Below the pieces are notes generated by a model. It was not told where the DNA came from, did not search any database, and was given only the letters and a program-made list of their open reading frames with translations. Both the position numbers and the translations under genes were made by a program. Shown in pieces: positions 27,432 to 37,218 of a stretch of DNA of 64,000 bases (its first letter is position 1; each line of letters opens with the position of its first letter). This DNA comes from Mycolicibacter heraklionensis. Its GTDB lineage: Bacteria > Actinomycetota > Actinomycetes > Mycobacteriales > Mycobacteriaceae. The stretch lies in NCBI RefSeq assembly GCF_019645815.1, contig NZ_CP080997.1, positions 4,716,880 through 4,780,879 on the forward strand, in the 5' to 3' direction.

Positions 27432-29420
27432 GTGCTTCTGGGGTTCGGAATGGTCTTCGGAATGGTCACAGCGCTTTTGCTGCTGGTGGTTCCGGGTGCG
27501 CTCGTAGCGGCCGGTGCGGGCCTGAACTGGCCATTAGCCGTGGCAGTGGCCCCGGCACTGACCTACGGAGTGGTAGGCCTGGCCATCGTCCCTTTCGGTG
27601 CGCTCGGAATCCCTTGGAACGCAACCACTGCAGCGCTTGCACTGGTGGTGGCCGGCGCATTGACCGGCGGCCTGACAAAGGGCCTACGGTATTTGCTGGA
27701 GCGCCGTCCCGGGATCCATGTGGCAGCTCCCTCGCCGGCGGTGTGGCCGATCCTCACGGTGGCCGCCGGAGCGCTGCTGGGGCTATTGCTGATCGGCTGG
27801 GCCGCGGTACGGGGAATCCCGAATTGGCAGAGCATTCCCAGCACCTGGGACGCGGTATGGCACGCCAACACCGTCCGCTTCATCCTCGACACCGGCCAGG
27901 CCTCACCGACCCACATGGGCGAGCTGCGCAACGTCGAAACCCACGCCGCGCTGTATTACCCCTCGGCATTCCACGCGCTGACCGCGGTGCTGTGCCAACT
28001 CACCGGCGCCGCACCCACCACCGGCTACACCCTGGCCGGCCTGGCCGCCTCGGTATGGCTGTTTCCGGTCAGTGCCGCGCTGCTCACCTGGAATCTGCTG
28101 CAGCGGGTGACGAGCCCCGCCGTGACCGCGGTGTCCGCGGCCGCCGCCGCCGCACTGTCGGCGTCGTTCACCGCACTGCCCTACGTCGAGTTCGGCACCG
28201 CCGCCATGCCCAACCTGGTGGCCTACGGGCTGGTGGCGCCGGCGTTCGCGCTGATCACCGCGGTCCGCACGCTGCGGGACCGGATCGGCGTGGCGGTGCT
28301 GGCGCTGTTGGGAGTGTTCTCGGTCCACCTGACCGGCGGAGTGGTCACCGTCTTGCTGGTGGCGGCCTGGTGGCTGTGCCCCAAAGACGGAGCGTTGTGG
28401 AACCCGCTGCGCGGGAAGCGGCGTGACACGCTCGCGCTGACCGGGGTCCTGATCCCGACCGGGCTGCTGCTGTTGCCGCAACTGCTGAGCGTGCGTAAGC
28501 AGGCCGAGATCATCGCCGGGCACGCTTTCCTCACCCACGAGGGCCGCAAGTCGGGTTTGCGGGACGCGCTGCTGATGCACACCCGTCACCTCAACGACTT
28601 TCCGATCCAATACGCACTGGTGGCTCTGGCCGCGGCCGGAGCGGCGCTGCTGGTGGCCCGCAAGGTGTGGTGGCCGTTGGCGCTGTGGGCGGTGCTGGTG
28701 GTGGGAGTGGTGCAGTCCTCGGCTCCGATCGGCGGCCCGGTGGGCAAGGTGGTGGGCACCTTCACCGACCTGTTCTACAGCGACCCGCGCCGGATCATGG
28801 CGGCCATGACGCTGCTGTTGGTCCCGATGGCCGGAATCGGCCTGGCGGCGCTGGCGCTTTTCCTCGGCGAGCAGTCGCGAAAGCTCCTAAAAAAGGACCA
28901 TTTAGGGGGCTTTCACGTCTGTTCGGCACTGATTGCGATGGTGGCGGCGACGGTTGGGCTGGCCTGGCATTACCTGCCGCGCCACGCGTTCTTGTTCGGC
29001 GACAAGTACGACTCGGTGATGGTCGACGCCCGCGACCTGCAGGCCTACGCGTATCTGGCCGATCTGCCCGGGGCCCACGACACCGTGATCGGCAACGCCA
29101 ACGTCGACGGCAGTGCCTGGATGTACGCGGTCGCCGACCTGCACCCGCTGTGGACGCACTACGACTACCCCCAGCAGCAGGGCCCCGGCCCGGAGCGGTT
29201 CATCTTCTGGGCCTTCGCCGACGACGCCGACACCGATCCGCGGGTGGCCGACGCCGTGCGTGACCTCAATATCCGCTACGTGCTGATCAGCAGCCCGACG
29301 GTCCGCGGGTTCTCGCTGCCCGACGGACTAGTGTCACTGGAGAAATCGCGGTCGTGGGCCAAGATCTACGACAATGGCGGGGCCAGCATCTACGAATGGC
29401 AAGGAGACAGAGCGCGGTGA
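27432..29420 (+). CDS. Rv3779-like GT-C membrane glycosyltransferase
   Basis: This 662-residue polytopic membrane protein has many hydrophobic helices through about residue 530 and a soluble C-terminal tail. The segment SIPSTWDAVWHANTVRFILD around Asp140 and the following GELRNVETH match Rv3779 (about 666 aa) and have the Asp-bearing first loop expected of GT-C enzymes that use polyprenyl-phosphate sugars. Published work on Rv3779 has proposed roles in polyprenyl-phospho-mannose synthesis and in adding galactosamine to arabinogalactan; I cannot decide between them from sequence. The GTG start is chosen for alignment with Rv3779; in-frame ATGs at 27450 and 27462 are alternatives. The C-terminal ends read SSPTVRGFSLPDGLVSL and SRSWAKIYDNG, as in the family. 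Its TGA overlaps the next start. Confidence 0.87.
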   Translation: MLLGFGMVFGMVTALLLLVVPGALVAAGAGLNWPLAVAVAPALTYGVVGLAIVPFGALGIPWNATTAALALVVAGALTGGLTKGLRYLLERRPGIHVAAPSPAVWPILTVAAGALLGLLLIGWAAVRGIPNWQSIPSTWDAVWHANTVRFILDTGQASPTHMGELRNVETHAALYYPSAFHALTAVLCQLTGAAPTTGYTLAGLAASVWLFPVSAALLTWNLLQRVTSPAVTAVSAAAAAALSASFTALPYVEFGTAAMPNLVAYGLVAPAFALITAVRTLRDRIGVAVLALLGVFSVHLTGGVVTVLLVAAWWLCPKDGALWNPLRGKRRDTLALTGVLIPTGLLLLPQLLSVRKQAEIIAGHAFLTHEGRKSGLRDALLMHTRHLNDFPIQYALVALAAAGAALLVARKVWWPLALWAVLVVGVVQSSAPIGGPVGKVVGTFTDLFYSDPRRIMAAMTLLLVPMAGIGLAALALFLGEQSRKLLKKDHLGGFHVCSALIAMVAATVGLAWHYLPRHAFLFGDKYDSVMVDARDLQAYAYLADLPGAHDTVIGNANVDGSAWMYAVADLHPLWTHYDYPQQQGPGPERFIFWAFADDADTDPRVADAVRDLNIRYVLISSPTVRGFSLPDGLVSLEKSRSWAKIYDNGGASIYEWQGDRAR

Positions 29421-29974
29421 GCACCAGCGGCAGCAGCGCAGACGACATGGACAGCGCAGATGGTGTCGAGATCATCAGCGGTGCCGACCCGCGGCTGCTG
29501 ACGGCCGGGCTCAACAGCTCCACGGACGACGCCGAGGATGAGGAGGCGTCGCTGACCGACCTGATCGAGCAACCCGCCAAGGTGATGCGGATCGGCACCA
29601 TGATCAAGCAGCTGCTCGAAGAAGTCCGCTCGGCTCCGCTGGATGAGGCGAGCCGGATTCGGCTACGAGAGATCCACTCCGCCAGCATTCGTGAGCTCGA
29701 GGACGGCCTGGCGCCGGAGCTGCGCGAGGAGCTGGACCGGCTGACGCTGCCGCTGCGTGAGGACGCCACACCCTCGGACGCCGAGCTGCGAGTCGCCCAA
29801 GCCCAACTGGTCGGCTGGCTGGAGGGCCTGTTCCACGGCATCCAGACCGCGCTGTTCGCCCAGCAGATGGCGGCCCGAGCGCAGCTGGAGCAGATGCGTC
29901 ACGGCGCCCTGCCCCCCGGCGCCGCCGGTGGCGGTCACGCCCAGGGTCACAGCGGCTCCGGCCAGTATCTGTAA
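29417..29974 (+). CDS. bpa: Bacterial proteasome activator Bpa/PafE
   Basis: This 185-residue protein is homologous to Rv3780. Its C-terminus is GQYL, the motif that docks the Bpa ring into the 20S proteasome core and opens the gate for ATP-independent degradation. Residues about 45-160 are a helical bundle (DLIEQPAKVMRIGTMIKQLL, then helices around RIRLREIHSASIRELEDGL and AQAQLVGWLEGLFHGIQTAL). The N-terminus is acidic and probably disordered; a Gly/His-rich linker precedes GQYL. The GTG at 29417 overlaps the previous TGA as GTGA and has AAGGAG 10 bases upstream; the length is close to the 178 aa of Rv3780. Its place in a cell-wall operon is conserved with M. tuberculosis, though its known job is proteolysis. 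Confidence 0.92.
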   Translation: MSTSGSSADDMDSADGVEIISGADPRLLTAGLNSSTDDAEDEEASLTDLIEQPAKVMRIGTMIKQLLEEVRSAPLDEASRIRLREIHSASIRELEDGLAPELREELDRLTLPLREDATPSDAELRVAQAQLVGWLEGLFHGIQTALFAQQMAARAQLEQMRHGALPPGAAGGGHAQGHSGSGQYL

Positions 29975-29993
29975 ACCTGCAAGCGGAATTACC

Positions 29994-30803
29994 TTGTCTG
30001 CCAACGAGCCTCGTATCGAAACCCGCGACGCGTGGGTCGAGTTCCCCATCTTCGACGCCAAGTCGCGGTCGCTGAAGAAGGCGTTCCTCGGCAAGGCCGG
30101 CGGGGCAATCGGGCGCAACAACTCCAATGTGGTGGTGGTCGAGGCGCTGCGCGACATCACCATGAGCCTGTCGCTGGGCGACCGGGTCGGTCTGGTGGGA
30201 CACAACGGCGCGGGGAAATCCACACTGCTGCGGCTGCTTTCAGGGATCTACGAGCCGACGCGCGGGTCCGCATCGGTGGTAGGGCGGGTGGCGCCGGTGT
30301 TCGACCTGGGCGTGGGCATGGACCCGGAGATCTCCGGCTTCGAGAACATCATCATCCGCGGGCTGTTCCTCGGACAGACCCGTAAGCAGATGGCCGCCAA
30401 GGTCGACGAGATCGCCGAATTCACCGAGCTCGGCGACTATCTGGCGATGCCGCTGCGCACCTACTCCACCGGGATGCGGGTGCGGTTGGCGATGGGTGTG
30501 GTCACCAGCATCGACCCGGAGATCCTGTTGCTCGACGAGGGCATCGGTGCGGTGGACGCCGAGTTCTTGAAGAAGGCCCAGACCCGGCTGCAGAAGCTGG
30601 TGGAGCGTTCCGGAATCCTGGTGTTCGCCAGCCATTCCAACGAATTCTTGGCCCGGCTGTGCAAAACCGCGATGTGGATCGACCACGGCAGCATCCGGAT
30701 GACCGGCGGGATCGAGGAAGTGGTCGGCGCCTACGAAGGCCCGGATGCGGCCCGGCACGTGCGCGAGGTGCTTGCCGAGACGCGGACCGGGGATCAGGCG
30801 TGA
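29994..30803 (+). CDS. wzt: Wzt (RfbE): ATPase of the galactan ABC exporter
   Basis: At 269 residues this corresponds to Rv3781 (273 aa). It has Walker A GHNGAGKST (69-77), the ABC signature read here as TYSTGMR (157-162), Walker B ILLLDEG with Asp181-Glu182, and the H-loop His at 214 in FASHS. With the membrane partner Wzm, encoded two genes downstream, it forms the exporter believed to flip lipid-linked galactan across the plasma membrane. The TTG at 29994 is chosen because it reproduces the Rv3781 N-terminus MSANEPRIETR; no earlier in-frame start gives homology. It lacks the long C-terminal carbohydrate-binding domain found in some O-antigen Wzt proteins. Confidence 0.92.
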   Translation: MSANEPRIETRDAWVEFPIFDAKSRSLKKAFLGKAGGAIGRNNSNVVVVEALRDITMSLSLGDRVGLVGHNGAGKSTLLRLLSGIYEPTRGSASVVGRVAPVFDLGVGMDPEISGFENIIIRGLFLGQTRKQMAAKVDEIAEFTELGDYLAMPLRTYSTGMRVRLAMGVVTSIDPEILLLDEGIGAVDAEFLKKAQTRLQKLVERSGILVFASHSNEFLARLCKTAMWIDHGSIRMTGGIEEVVGAYEGPDAARHVREVLAETRTGDQA

Positions 30804-31711
30804 CCGAAACCGTCTACGCCGTCGTCGTCACCCACCGGCGGCCGCAGCAGCTGGCCGAGTCGCTGAAGGCGCTGACAAGCCAGACCCGGGCACCCGACCA
30901 GGTGATCGTCGTCGACAACGACAACGACGCTGCGGTGGCTGCGCTGGTAGCGGGGCAGCCGGTGCCCTCGACCTACCTCGGGTCGCGTCGGAACCTCGGT
31001 GGCGCAGGCGGTTTCGCGCTGGGCATTCTGCACGCCCTGGCCGCCGGTGCGGACTGGGTGTGGCTGGCCGACGACGACGGACGCCCGGCGGACGCCTGCG
31101 TGCTGTCGGCACTGCTGGACTGCGCGGCCAAGCATCATCTGGCTGAGGTCTCCCCGATGGTGTGCAATATCGACGACCCGTCCCGGCTGGCCTTCCCGCT
31201 TCGACGCGGGCTGGTGTGGCGACGCGAGGTCAGCGAATTACGCAGTGGCGCATCAGATGAGGATCTGCTCCCGGGGATCGCGTCGCTGTTCAACGGGGCG
31301 CTGTTCACCGCGGATGCCCTGGACGCGGTCGGCGTGCCCGACCTGCGGCTGTTCATGCGCGGCGACGAGGTGGAGGTACACCGCCGGCTGGCGCGGTCCG
31401 GGTTGGCGTTCGGGACGTGCCTGAACGCGGCATATCTGCACCCGTGCGGGTCGGCGGAGTTCAAGCCGATCCTTGGCGGCCGGATGCACGCCCAATATCC
31501 GGACAGCGCCGTCAAACGCTTCTATACCTACCGCAACCGCGGCTATCTGATGGCTCAGCCCGGGATGCGCCGGTTGCTGGTCCAGGAGTGGCTGCGGTTC
31601 GGCTGGTTCTTCCTGGTGTCGCGCCGCGACCCGGCCGGCCTGATGCAGTGGGCCCGGCTGCGTCGGCAGGGGCGCCGAGAACAGTTCGCCAGACCTGAGG
31701 GGCAGCAATGA
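30800..31711 (+). CDS. glfT1: GlfT1 galactofuranosyltransferase
   Basis: This 303-residue GT-A glycosyltransferase (family GT2) matches Rv3782 (304 aa). GlfT1 adds the first two galactofuranose residues to the decaprenyl-diphosphate-GlcNAc-rhamnose acceptor, starting the galactan. The N-terminal nucleotide-binding strand reads YAVVVTHRRP, followed by SRRNLGGAGG near residues 62-71 and the metal-binding WLADDDGRPAD (Asp91-93). A later RGDEVEVHRRL carries a likely catalytic acidic pair. The GTG at 30800 overlaps the Wzt stop as GTGA and its own TGA overlaps the Wzm start as ATGA, so Wzt, GlfT1 and Wzm are translationally linked. The product acts on the cytoplasmic face of the membrane. Confidence 0.93.
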   Translation: MTETVYAVVVTHRRPQQLAESLKALTSQTRAPDQVIVVDNDNDAAVAALVAGQPVPSTYLGSRRNLGGAGGFALGILHALAAGADWVWLADDDGRPADACVLSALLDCAAKHHLAEVSPMVCNIDDPSRLAFPLRRGLVWRREVSELRSGASDEDLLPGIASLFNGALFTADALDAVGVPDLRLFMRGDEVEVHRRLARSGLAFGTCLNAAYLHPCGSAEFKPILGGRMHAQYPDSAVKRFYTYRNRGYLMAQPGMRRLLVQEWLRFGWFFLVSRRDPAGLMQWARLRRQGRREQFARPEGQQ

Positions 31712-32538
31712 GTTTCGACGACGTTGCCGCGCAGTCCAAGACGTTTGCGCGGGCGCGGGCCGATCTGGTGGACGGCTTCCGCCGCCACGAGTTGTGGCTG
31801 CACCTGGGCTGGCAGGACATCAAGCAGCGCTATCGGCGCAGCGTGCTGGGCCCGTTCTGGATCACCATCGGCACCGCCACCACGGCGGTGGCGATGGGCG
31901 GGCTGTACTCCAAGCTGTTCCACCTCGACCTGGCGGTGCACCTGCCGTACGTGACGCTGGGGCTGATCGTGTGGAACCTGCTCAACGCCGCCATCCTGGA
32001 GGGCGCCGACGTGTTCGTCGCCAACGAGGGGCTGATCAAGCAGCTGCCGACGCCGTTGAGTGTGCATGTCTACCGGCTGGTGTGGCGCCAGATGATCCTG
32101 TTCGCGCACAACATCGTCATCTATCTGCCCATCGCGCTGATTTTCCCGAAACCCTGGTCATGGGCGGATCTTTCGGTGATTCCGGCATTGCTCCTGATCG
32201 CGCTGAACTGCGTGTGGGTGTCGCTGTGCTTCGGGATTCTGGCCACCCGCTACCGCGATATCGCCCCGCTGTTGTTCTCGGTGGTGCAGCTGCTGTTCTT
32301 GATGACGCCGATCATCTGGAACTACGACACCCTGCGTGCTCAGGGTGCGTCGCGCTGGACGGCGGTGGTGGAGTTCAACCCGCTGATGCACTACCTGGAC
32401 CTGGTGCGGCTGCCGCTGCTGGGGGCGCATCAGCCGCTGCGGCACTGGGCGGTGGTGCTGGTGTTGACCGTGGTCGGCTGGGCGGTGGCAGCGCTGGTGC
32501 TGCGCCAGTACCGGGCCCGGGTGGCGTACTGGGTGTAG
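31708..32538 (+). CDS. wzm: Wzm (RfbD): permease of the galactan ABC exporter
   Basis: This 276-residue membrane protein of the ABC-2 type corresponds to Rv3783 (280 aa). The amphipathic N-terminus (DGFRRHELWLHLGWQDIKQR) is followed by YRRSVLGPFWITIG and about six hydrophobic spans, with the typical LFLMTPIIWNYDTL and FNPLMHYLDLVRLPLLG near the end. It pairs with Wzt to export lipid-linked galactan for arabinosylation outside the membrane. The ATG overlaps the GlfT1 stop. It is the last gene of the plus-strand run and faces PGRS-3, with a shared hairpin between them. In M. tuberculosis the next genes are Rv3784 onward; here they are replaced by PGRS genes. Confidence 0.93.
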   Translation: MSFDDVAAQSKTFARARADLVDGFRRHELWLHLGWQDIKQRYRRSVLGPFWITIGTATTAVAMGGLYSKLFHLDLAVHLPYVTLGLIVWNLLNAAILEGADVFVANEGLIKQLPTPLSVHVYRLVWRQMILFAHNIVIYLPIALIFPKPWSWADLSVIPALLLIALNCVWVSLCFGILATRYRDIAPLLFSVVQLLFLMTPIIWNYDTLRAQGASRWTAVVEFNPLMHYLDLVRLPLLGAHQPLRHWAVVLVLTVVGWAVAALVLRQYRARVAYWV

Positions 32539-32593
32539 GGCATCGTCGCGCCACACTCGTGTTGCCGAATCGGCTATCACGCCTGGACGAGGG

Positions 32594-32649
32594 ACGAAAC
32601 GGACCCCGGCCCTGCGCCGCCGAAGGCGGCCGGAGCCGGGGCCTTTCGT
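32594..32649. terminator. Large hairpin between convergent wzm and PGRS-3
   Basis: ACGAAA and CCCCGGC on the left pair with GCCGGGGCC and TTTCGT on the right, and a second small stem (GCCGCC, GAA, GGCGGC) sits in the loop. It lies between the wzm stop and the PGRS-3 stop and can work in both directions. Confidence 0.6.
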
Positions 32650-32655
32650 CCGGAG

Positions 32656-35600
32656 CTACGGAGTGGCCGGGTCGTTCGCCCCGTTGATGCCGGTTGCCGA
32701 CTGACCGTCGGTCTGCATACCGCCCTGGTTGACGATGTTGCCGTCGGTGCCGTTGCCCCCGGTGGCGCCGGACCCGGTACCGCTTCCGCCGTTACCGCCG
32801 GTGACAGTGCCCTCGGTGGCCCTGGATGGAATGTTCCCGACGCCGGTGCCAAACGCGTCGAGCCGGCTCGAACCGGCCTTGCCGCCGGTGCCGCCGTCAA
32901 GGCCGTCGCCGCCCCTGCCGCCGGACGCAGTTCCGTTCGCGACGTTCTCCGGGTTACCGCCCGTAGCGATGCTGGCCTTGCCGCCGTCACCGCCCTGGCC
33001 GCCGCCCGTGGCGTTGCCACCGTTGCCACCGGTCGCGTTGCCGCTGGCTGTTCCGCCCGGACCGCCCAAGGTGCCGCCATCGGTGGTCTTGGAACTCTGA
33101 ATGTCTGAGCTCCCGCCGTTGCCGCCGTGGCTCCCTTCACCGGTTGCGTTGCCACCGTCACCACCGGTGGAGGTGCCGAAGGAGTTACCGCCGGTGGCGG
33201 CGTAGCCGATCTCTCCGGACTCCAGCTCACCCCAGGAGCCGTTGCCCCCGACGCCGCCGTCGGTGCCGGTGCCGCCATTGCCGCCCTGGGCGATCGCGTC
33301 GTTGCCACCTCCACCGATGCTGCCGCCGGCACCATCGACGATCAGTTGGCCGCTCCCACCGTCACCGCCGGTGCCGTTGACGCCGGCGCCGCCCGTGCCG
33401 CCGGTGGCGGTCCCGGTGATGGTGCTGCCAGCGCCGGTGGCGTCGGCGAGACCGAAACCGCCCTTGCCGCCCTGGCCGCCGTTGGAGCCGGCGCCGCCCG
33501 TCCCACCGGTGACGGTGGTGTCGCTGACCTTGGCGCCGTCGGTGGCGTTGATGACGCCGCTGCCGCCGTCACCACCGGTGGCGCCGGCACTGCCGTCACT
33601 CGCACCGCCGTTGCCACCGGTCGCGTGGCTGCCGGTGATCGAGCTGCCCGCCCCGATGGCGTTCAGGCCGGCGTCCCCACCGTTGGCGGTGTCGCTGGCG
33701 TTACCACCGGTGACGGTGCTGTCGGAGATGCTGCCGCCGCCGCCGGCGATCACCGAGGCGCTACCGCCGACGAAGTCACCGGAGTTCTGCCCGTTGGTCA
33801 CAGTGACGTTGCTGATCGTGCCGCCGCCGGTGGCCTCCAGCACGTTGTCGGCACCGTTCTCGCCGTTGACCCCGTTCGCGCCGCCGGCGCCGCCGTCACC
33901 GCCGGCGATGTGGCCATCGTCGATGGTGCTGCCCGCCCCGTCCGCGATGACCGCGCCGAGTCCGCCGGCGCCGCCATTGCCACCGACCCCGGTCGTGCTG
34001 CCCGCGCCACCGGCCCCGCCGTTACCGCCGGTGGCGGTGCTGTTGGTCACGGTGCCGCCGTTGGTGCCGCCGACGATGGCACCGCCGCCACCACCACCGC
34101 CGCCACCGCCCTGACCCGCGGTCTGGCCGTCGGCAACCCCGCCGGCACCTCCGCCGCCGCCGGTTCCGCCGGTCGTGACGTTGCCGTTCGTACCACCGCC
34201 GATGCCGACGCCGTTGGCGCCCGTGCCACCGGCCCCGCCGTTACCGGCTGTGCCGGTGGCCGACGCCCCGCCGTTACCCCCGGCGCCGCCGTGGCCGCCG
34301 GTGAAGCTGCCGGAGTTGCCGTTACCACCGGCGCCACCGTTACCGCCGGCGCCGGCACCGCTGCTGGCACCGCCGTTGCCGCCGGTACCACCGGAGCCGC
34401 CGGTGCTCAGCACCGGAGTGGCTGCGTTGTCGCCGACGGGTGCGCCGGTGCCGCCGTCGCCGCCGCTACCGCCGGAGCCGGCCTTGCCGTCCTCGGAGGT
34501 GCCGCCGGCGCCGCCGTTGCCGCCGTGCCCGCCGGCCAGCGTCCCGTTCTCTCCGGTGTTGCCCTCACCGGTGGTGTTGCCACCGACGCCACCGTTACCC
34601 CCATTTCCGGCGGTCTGGTCACCGGTCGCGTTGGCGCCGGCGCCGCCGTCGCCGCCGTAGCCGCCATGACCGGAACCGTCGCCGCCGGCACCGCCGGCAC
34701 CGCCGTTGCCGCCGGTGTTGTTGCCACCGTCGGCGGTGCTGGTCACCGCGCCGCCGGTGCCGCCGACACCACCCGTGCCGCCGTAGACACCCTGGCCACC
34801 GGAACCACCGGACCCACCGTTACCGGCCTGGTAACCGGTGCCGCCGTTACCGCCCTTGCCGCCGGAGCCACCCACGCCCGTCGCGTCTTCGTGGGCCGGG
34901 CTCAGACCGTTGCCGAGGAAGCTGCCGTCCTCGCCGACGGCGGCGTTGCCGCCGAGTCCACCGGCACCACCATCACCTCCGTTACCGATCTGTCCGACGC
35001 TGCCGTCGGCGCCGTCGGTGTGGCCGTCGCCGCCGCCTTGGCCACCGGTTCCCGCCGCGGCGCCCGCCGCTCCGCCGTTGCCACCGTTACCACCGGCGCC
35101 CGCTGCCCCGCCGTTACCGGTCTCGGAGTTCGCGCCGGCATTGGCTCCGGTGCCGCCTCCACCGCCGACGCCGCCGTTGCCACCCTTGCCGCTGTTGCCG
35201 CCGTTACCGCCGTTGCCGTTGGTCGCCGAACCGCCGTTGCCGCCGACGCCACCGTTGCCCCCGTTGCCGGCGCTGCCGCCGGCACCGGCTGCCACATTCG
35301 CGTCATTCGAATCAGCGCCGCGGCCGCCGTTGCCGCCCGTGCCGCCGGCACCACCGGCGCCACCGTTACCGCCGTTGCCCGAGACCGAGCCACCACTGCC
35401 GCCGACACCGCCGGCGCCGCCGTTGCCGCCGACCGCGCCGTCGCCGCCGGGCGTGCCTACGTCTTGGCTGTCGGCACCGGCCGCGCCCTGGTCGCCGTTA
35501 CCACCGGCCCCGCCGTTGCCGCCGTTGCCGTGGTCGCCACCGTTACCACCGGCGCCGCCGTTACCGCCGGACACGCCCGTGCCACCGATACCGGCACCGC

Positions 35601-37218
35601 CGGCGCCGCCGTCACCGCCGTTGCCCGACACCGTGTCCGGCAGTGTGCCATCGGCGCCATCCGCACCCGCGGTGCCCGGCGTGCTGCCGAAGGGCCCGGC
35701 GCTGATACCGGCCGCGCCGCCCGCACCGCCGGCGCCGACCGCACCGAGGTTGCCGCCGGCACCACCTGCGCCACCGGCTCCACCGCCGACGATGTCGTCG
35801 CCGACCGCCTCAGTTGCTAGCTCCGGAGCGGTGCCGCCGCCGGCGCCACCGTTACCGCCGGCGCCACCGTTGCCGGCCAAGCCGGAACCACCGCCGGCGC
35901 CACCGGCCCCACCGTTACCCGCGGCACCCGAGGGGTGGACGCCGAAGAAGCCACCGCCGCCGCCGTTGCCGCCGGCGCCACCGACGCCACCCGCGCCACC
36001 GGAACCGGCGTTACCGCCGCTACCGCCCGTGCCGCCGTTGCCGCCCGGGTCGCTGGCGGGAATGAGTGCCGCGGGCACGATCTCGGGCCCGTTGTTGACA
36101 TCACCGTTGCCGCCGGCGCCACCGTTACCGCCGTTGCCACCGACACCACCGTTGCCCCCAAGGCCACCGTTGCCGCCGGCTCCGGAGTTGCCGAACAATC
36201 CGGCAGCGCCACCGTTACCGCCGACGGCGCCGTTACCGCCGGCAAAGCCGTCCGTGCCGTCGCCGCCGTTGCCGCCATCGGGTCCGGTGGCTCCGGTGCC
36301 GCCTACCGGACTCAGACCGTCGGCACCCACGTTTCCGTTGGTCCCAGCCGCACCGTTGCCGCCGTTACCACCGGTACCGCCGTTGCCGCCGTTCCCGAAG
36401 AAGAAACCACCGGCGCCGCCGACGCCACCCACCAACCCGTCGGTGCCGGCCGCGCCAATACCGTCGATGCCGAACGCACCTGCGCCACCGTCGCCGCCGT
36501 TGCCCAGGAGAGACCCGCCGGCCCCGCCGTTACCGCCGACCAGACCGAGGCCGATGCCACTGCCCCCGTCACCGCCGTTACCGAGCATGCCGGCGTTGCC
36601 TCCGTCGAGGGTGAATGTTGAACCGGCAGCGAAGCTGTAGGTGCCGTTCTCGATGTCGGCCAGCGTGACCTCATTGCCATCAGCGTCGAGCAGGACCGCA
36701 CCGCCGGCGTTGAGCACATCACCGTCGGCGTCGACGAATCCACCGGCACCGCCATCACCGAACAGGAATCCACCGGCGCTCGCCGCGTGGTACACCAGGT
36801 CGCCGTCGGCGTTGAAGTCCACGTAGGCGTTGGCGCCGTTGTCGAAGATGCCGTCGAGGTGCAGACCGCTGCCGATCAAGAACTGGCCGATGTCGTACAG
36901 CGGCTGGTAGATGATCATGTTGATCGAGTTGGCCACCAGCTCGTTGAGCGCCTGCAGCGGGTCGGTGCCCGCCGCCGTGCCGGCCAGGTCGCCGCCGAAC
37001 GCGTCGAAGCCAAGCCATTCGAGCCCCGACGTGTCCGCGGCCGGCGGCTCGACCCAGCTGAACAGGTCATCGAAAAGGCCGTCGAGCCCCTCAGCGCCGG
37101 CCGGCGCCGCCGCGAGCGGTGTCATGCCGAAAGCCAGGAACGCGCCCACTGCGCTGGTGGCGCCCACGGCAGCGCTGACTCGGCTTTTTATTGTCTTAGC
37201 AGCAGAGCGGTGTGACAT
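32656..37218 (-). CDS. PGRS-3: 1,520-residue secreted glycine-rich protein with C-terminal TGG-repeat domain
   Basis: The ATG is preceded by GAGGAG. The signal peptide spans residues 1-42 (TSAVGAFLAFGMTPL, then APAGA). The head domain (to about 190) is shared with PGRS-4 and PGRS-5: SINMIIYQPLYDIGQFLIGSG, then LDGIFDNGANAY, AASAGGFLFGDGG and DxDG loops (NADGDL, DADGDV, DADGNE) that could bind calcium. GGxGG repeats follow to about residue 1025, then ten consecutive Gly (34082-34112), then a different region of about 480 residues with units like TVTGGNGG and GSxITGSxATGG, which reads as short beta turns. It ends TGINGANDPATP, similar to the ends of PGRS-4, -5 and -7. It is expressed from its own promoter. 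Function unknown; probably a cell-surface protein. Confidence 0.87.
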   Translation of the reverse strand: MSHRSAAKTIKSRVSAAVGATSAVGAFLAFGMTPLAAAPAGAEGLDGLFDDLFSWVEPPAADTSGLEWLGFDAFGGDLAGTAAGTDPLQALNELVANSINMIIYQPLYDIGQFLIGSGLHLDGIFDNGANAYVDFNADGDLVYHAASAGGFLFGDGGAGGFVDADGDVLNAGGAVLLDADGNEVTLADIENGTYSFAAGSTFTLDGGNAGMLGNGGDGGSGIGLGLVGGNGGAGGSLLGNGGDGGAGAFGIDGIGAAGTDGLVGGVGGAGGFFFGNGGNGGTGGNGGNGAAGTNGNVGADGLSPVGGTGATGPDGGNGGDGTDGFAGGNGAVGGNGGAAGLFGNSGAGGNGGLGGNGGVGGNGGNGGAGGNGDVNNGPEIVPAALIPASDPGGNGGTGGSGGNAGSGGAGGVGGAGGNGGGGGFFGVHPSGAAGNGGAGGAGGGSGLAGNGGAGGNGGAGGGTAPELATEAVGDDIVGGGAGGAGGAGGNLGAVGAGGAGGAAGISAGPFGSTPGTAGADGADGTLPDTVSGNGGDGGAGGAGIGGTGVSGGNGGAGGNGGDHGNGGNGGAGGNGDQGAAGADSQDVGTPGGDGAVGGNGGAGGVGGSGGSVSGNGGNGGAGGAGGTGGNGGRGADSNDANVAAGAGGSAGNGGNGGVGGNGGSATNGNGGNGGNSGKGGNGGVGGGGGTGANAGANSETGNGGAAGAGGNGGNGGAAGAAAGTGGQGGGDGHTDGADGSVGQIGNGGDGGAGGLGGNAAVGEDGSFLGNGLSPAHEDATGVGGSGGKGGNGGTGYQAGNGGSGGSGGQGVYGGTGGVGGTGGAVTSTADGGNNTGGNGGAGGAGGDGSGHGGYGGDGGAGANATGDQTAGNGGNGGVGGNTTGEGNTGENGTLAGGHGGNGGAGGTSEDGKAGSGGSGGDGGTGAPVGDNAATPVLSTGGSGGTGGNGGASSGAGAGGNGGAGGNGNSGSFTGGHGGAGGNGGASATGTAGNGGAGGTGANGVGIGGGTNGNVTTGGTGGGGGAGGVADGQTAGQGGGGGGGGGGAIVGGTNGGTVTNSTATGGNGGAGGAGSTTGVGGNGGAGGLGAVIADGAGSTIDDGHIAGGDGGAGGANGVNGENGADNVLEATGGGTISNVTVTNGQNSGDFVGGSASVIAGGGGSISDSTVTGGNASDTANGGDAGLNAIGAGSSITGSHATGGNGGASDGSAGATGGDGGSGVINATDGAKVSDTTVTGGTGGAGSNGGQGGKGGFGLADATGAGSTITGTATGGTGGAGVNGTGGDGGSGQLIVDGAGGSIGGGGNDAIAQGGNGGTGTDGGVGGNGSWGELESGEIGYAATGGNSFGTSTGGDGGNATGEGSHGGNGGSSDIQSSKTTDGGTLGGPGGTASGNATGGNGGNATGGGQGGDGGKASIATGGNPENVANGTASGGRGGDGLDGGTGGKAGSSRLDAFGTGVGNIPSRATEGTVTGGNGGSGTGSGATGGNGTDGNIVNQGGMQTDGQSATGINGANDPATP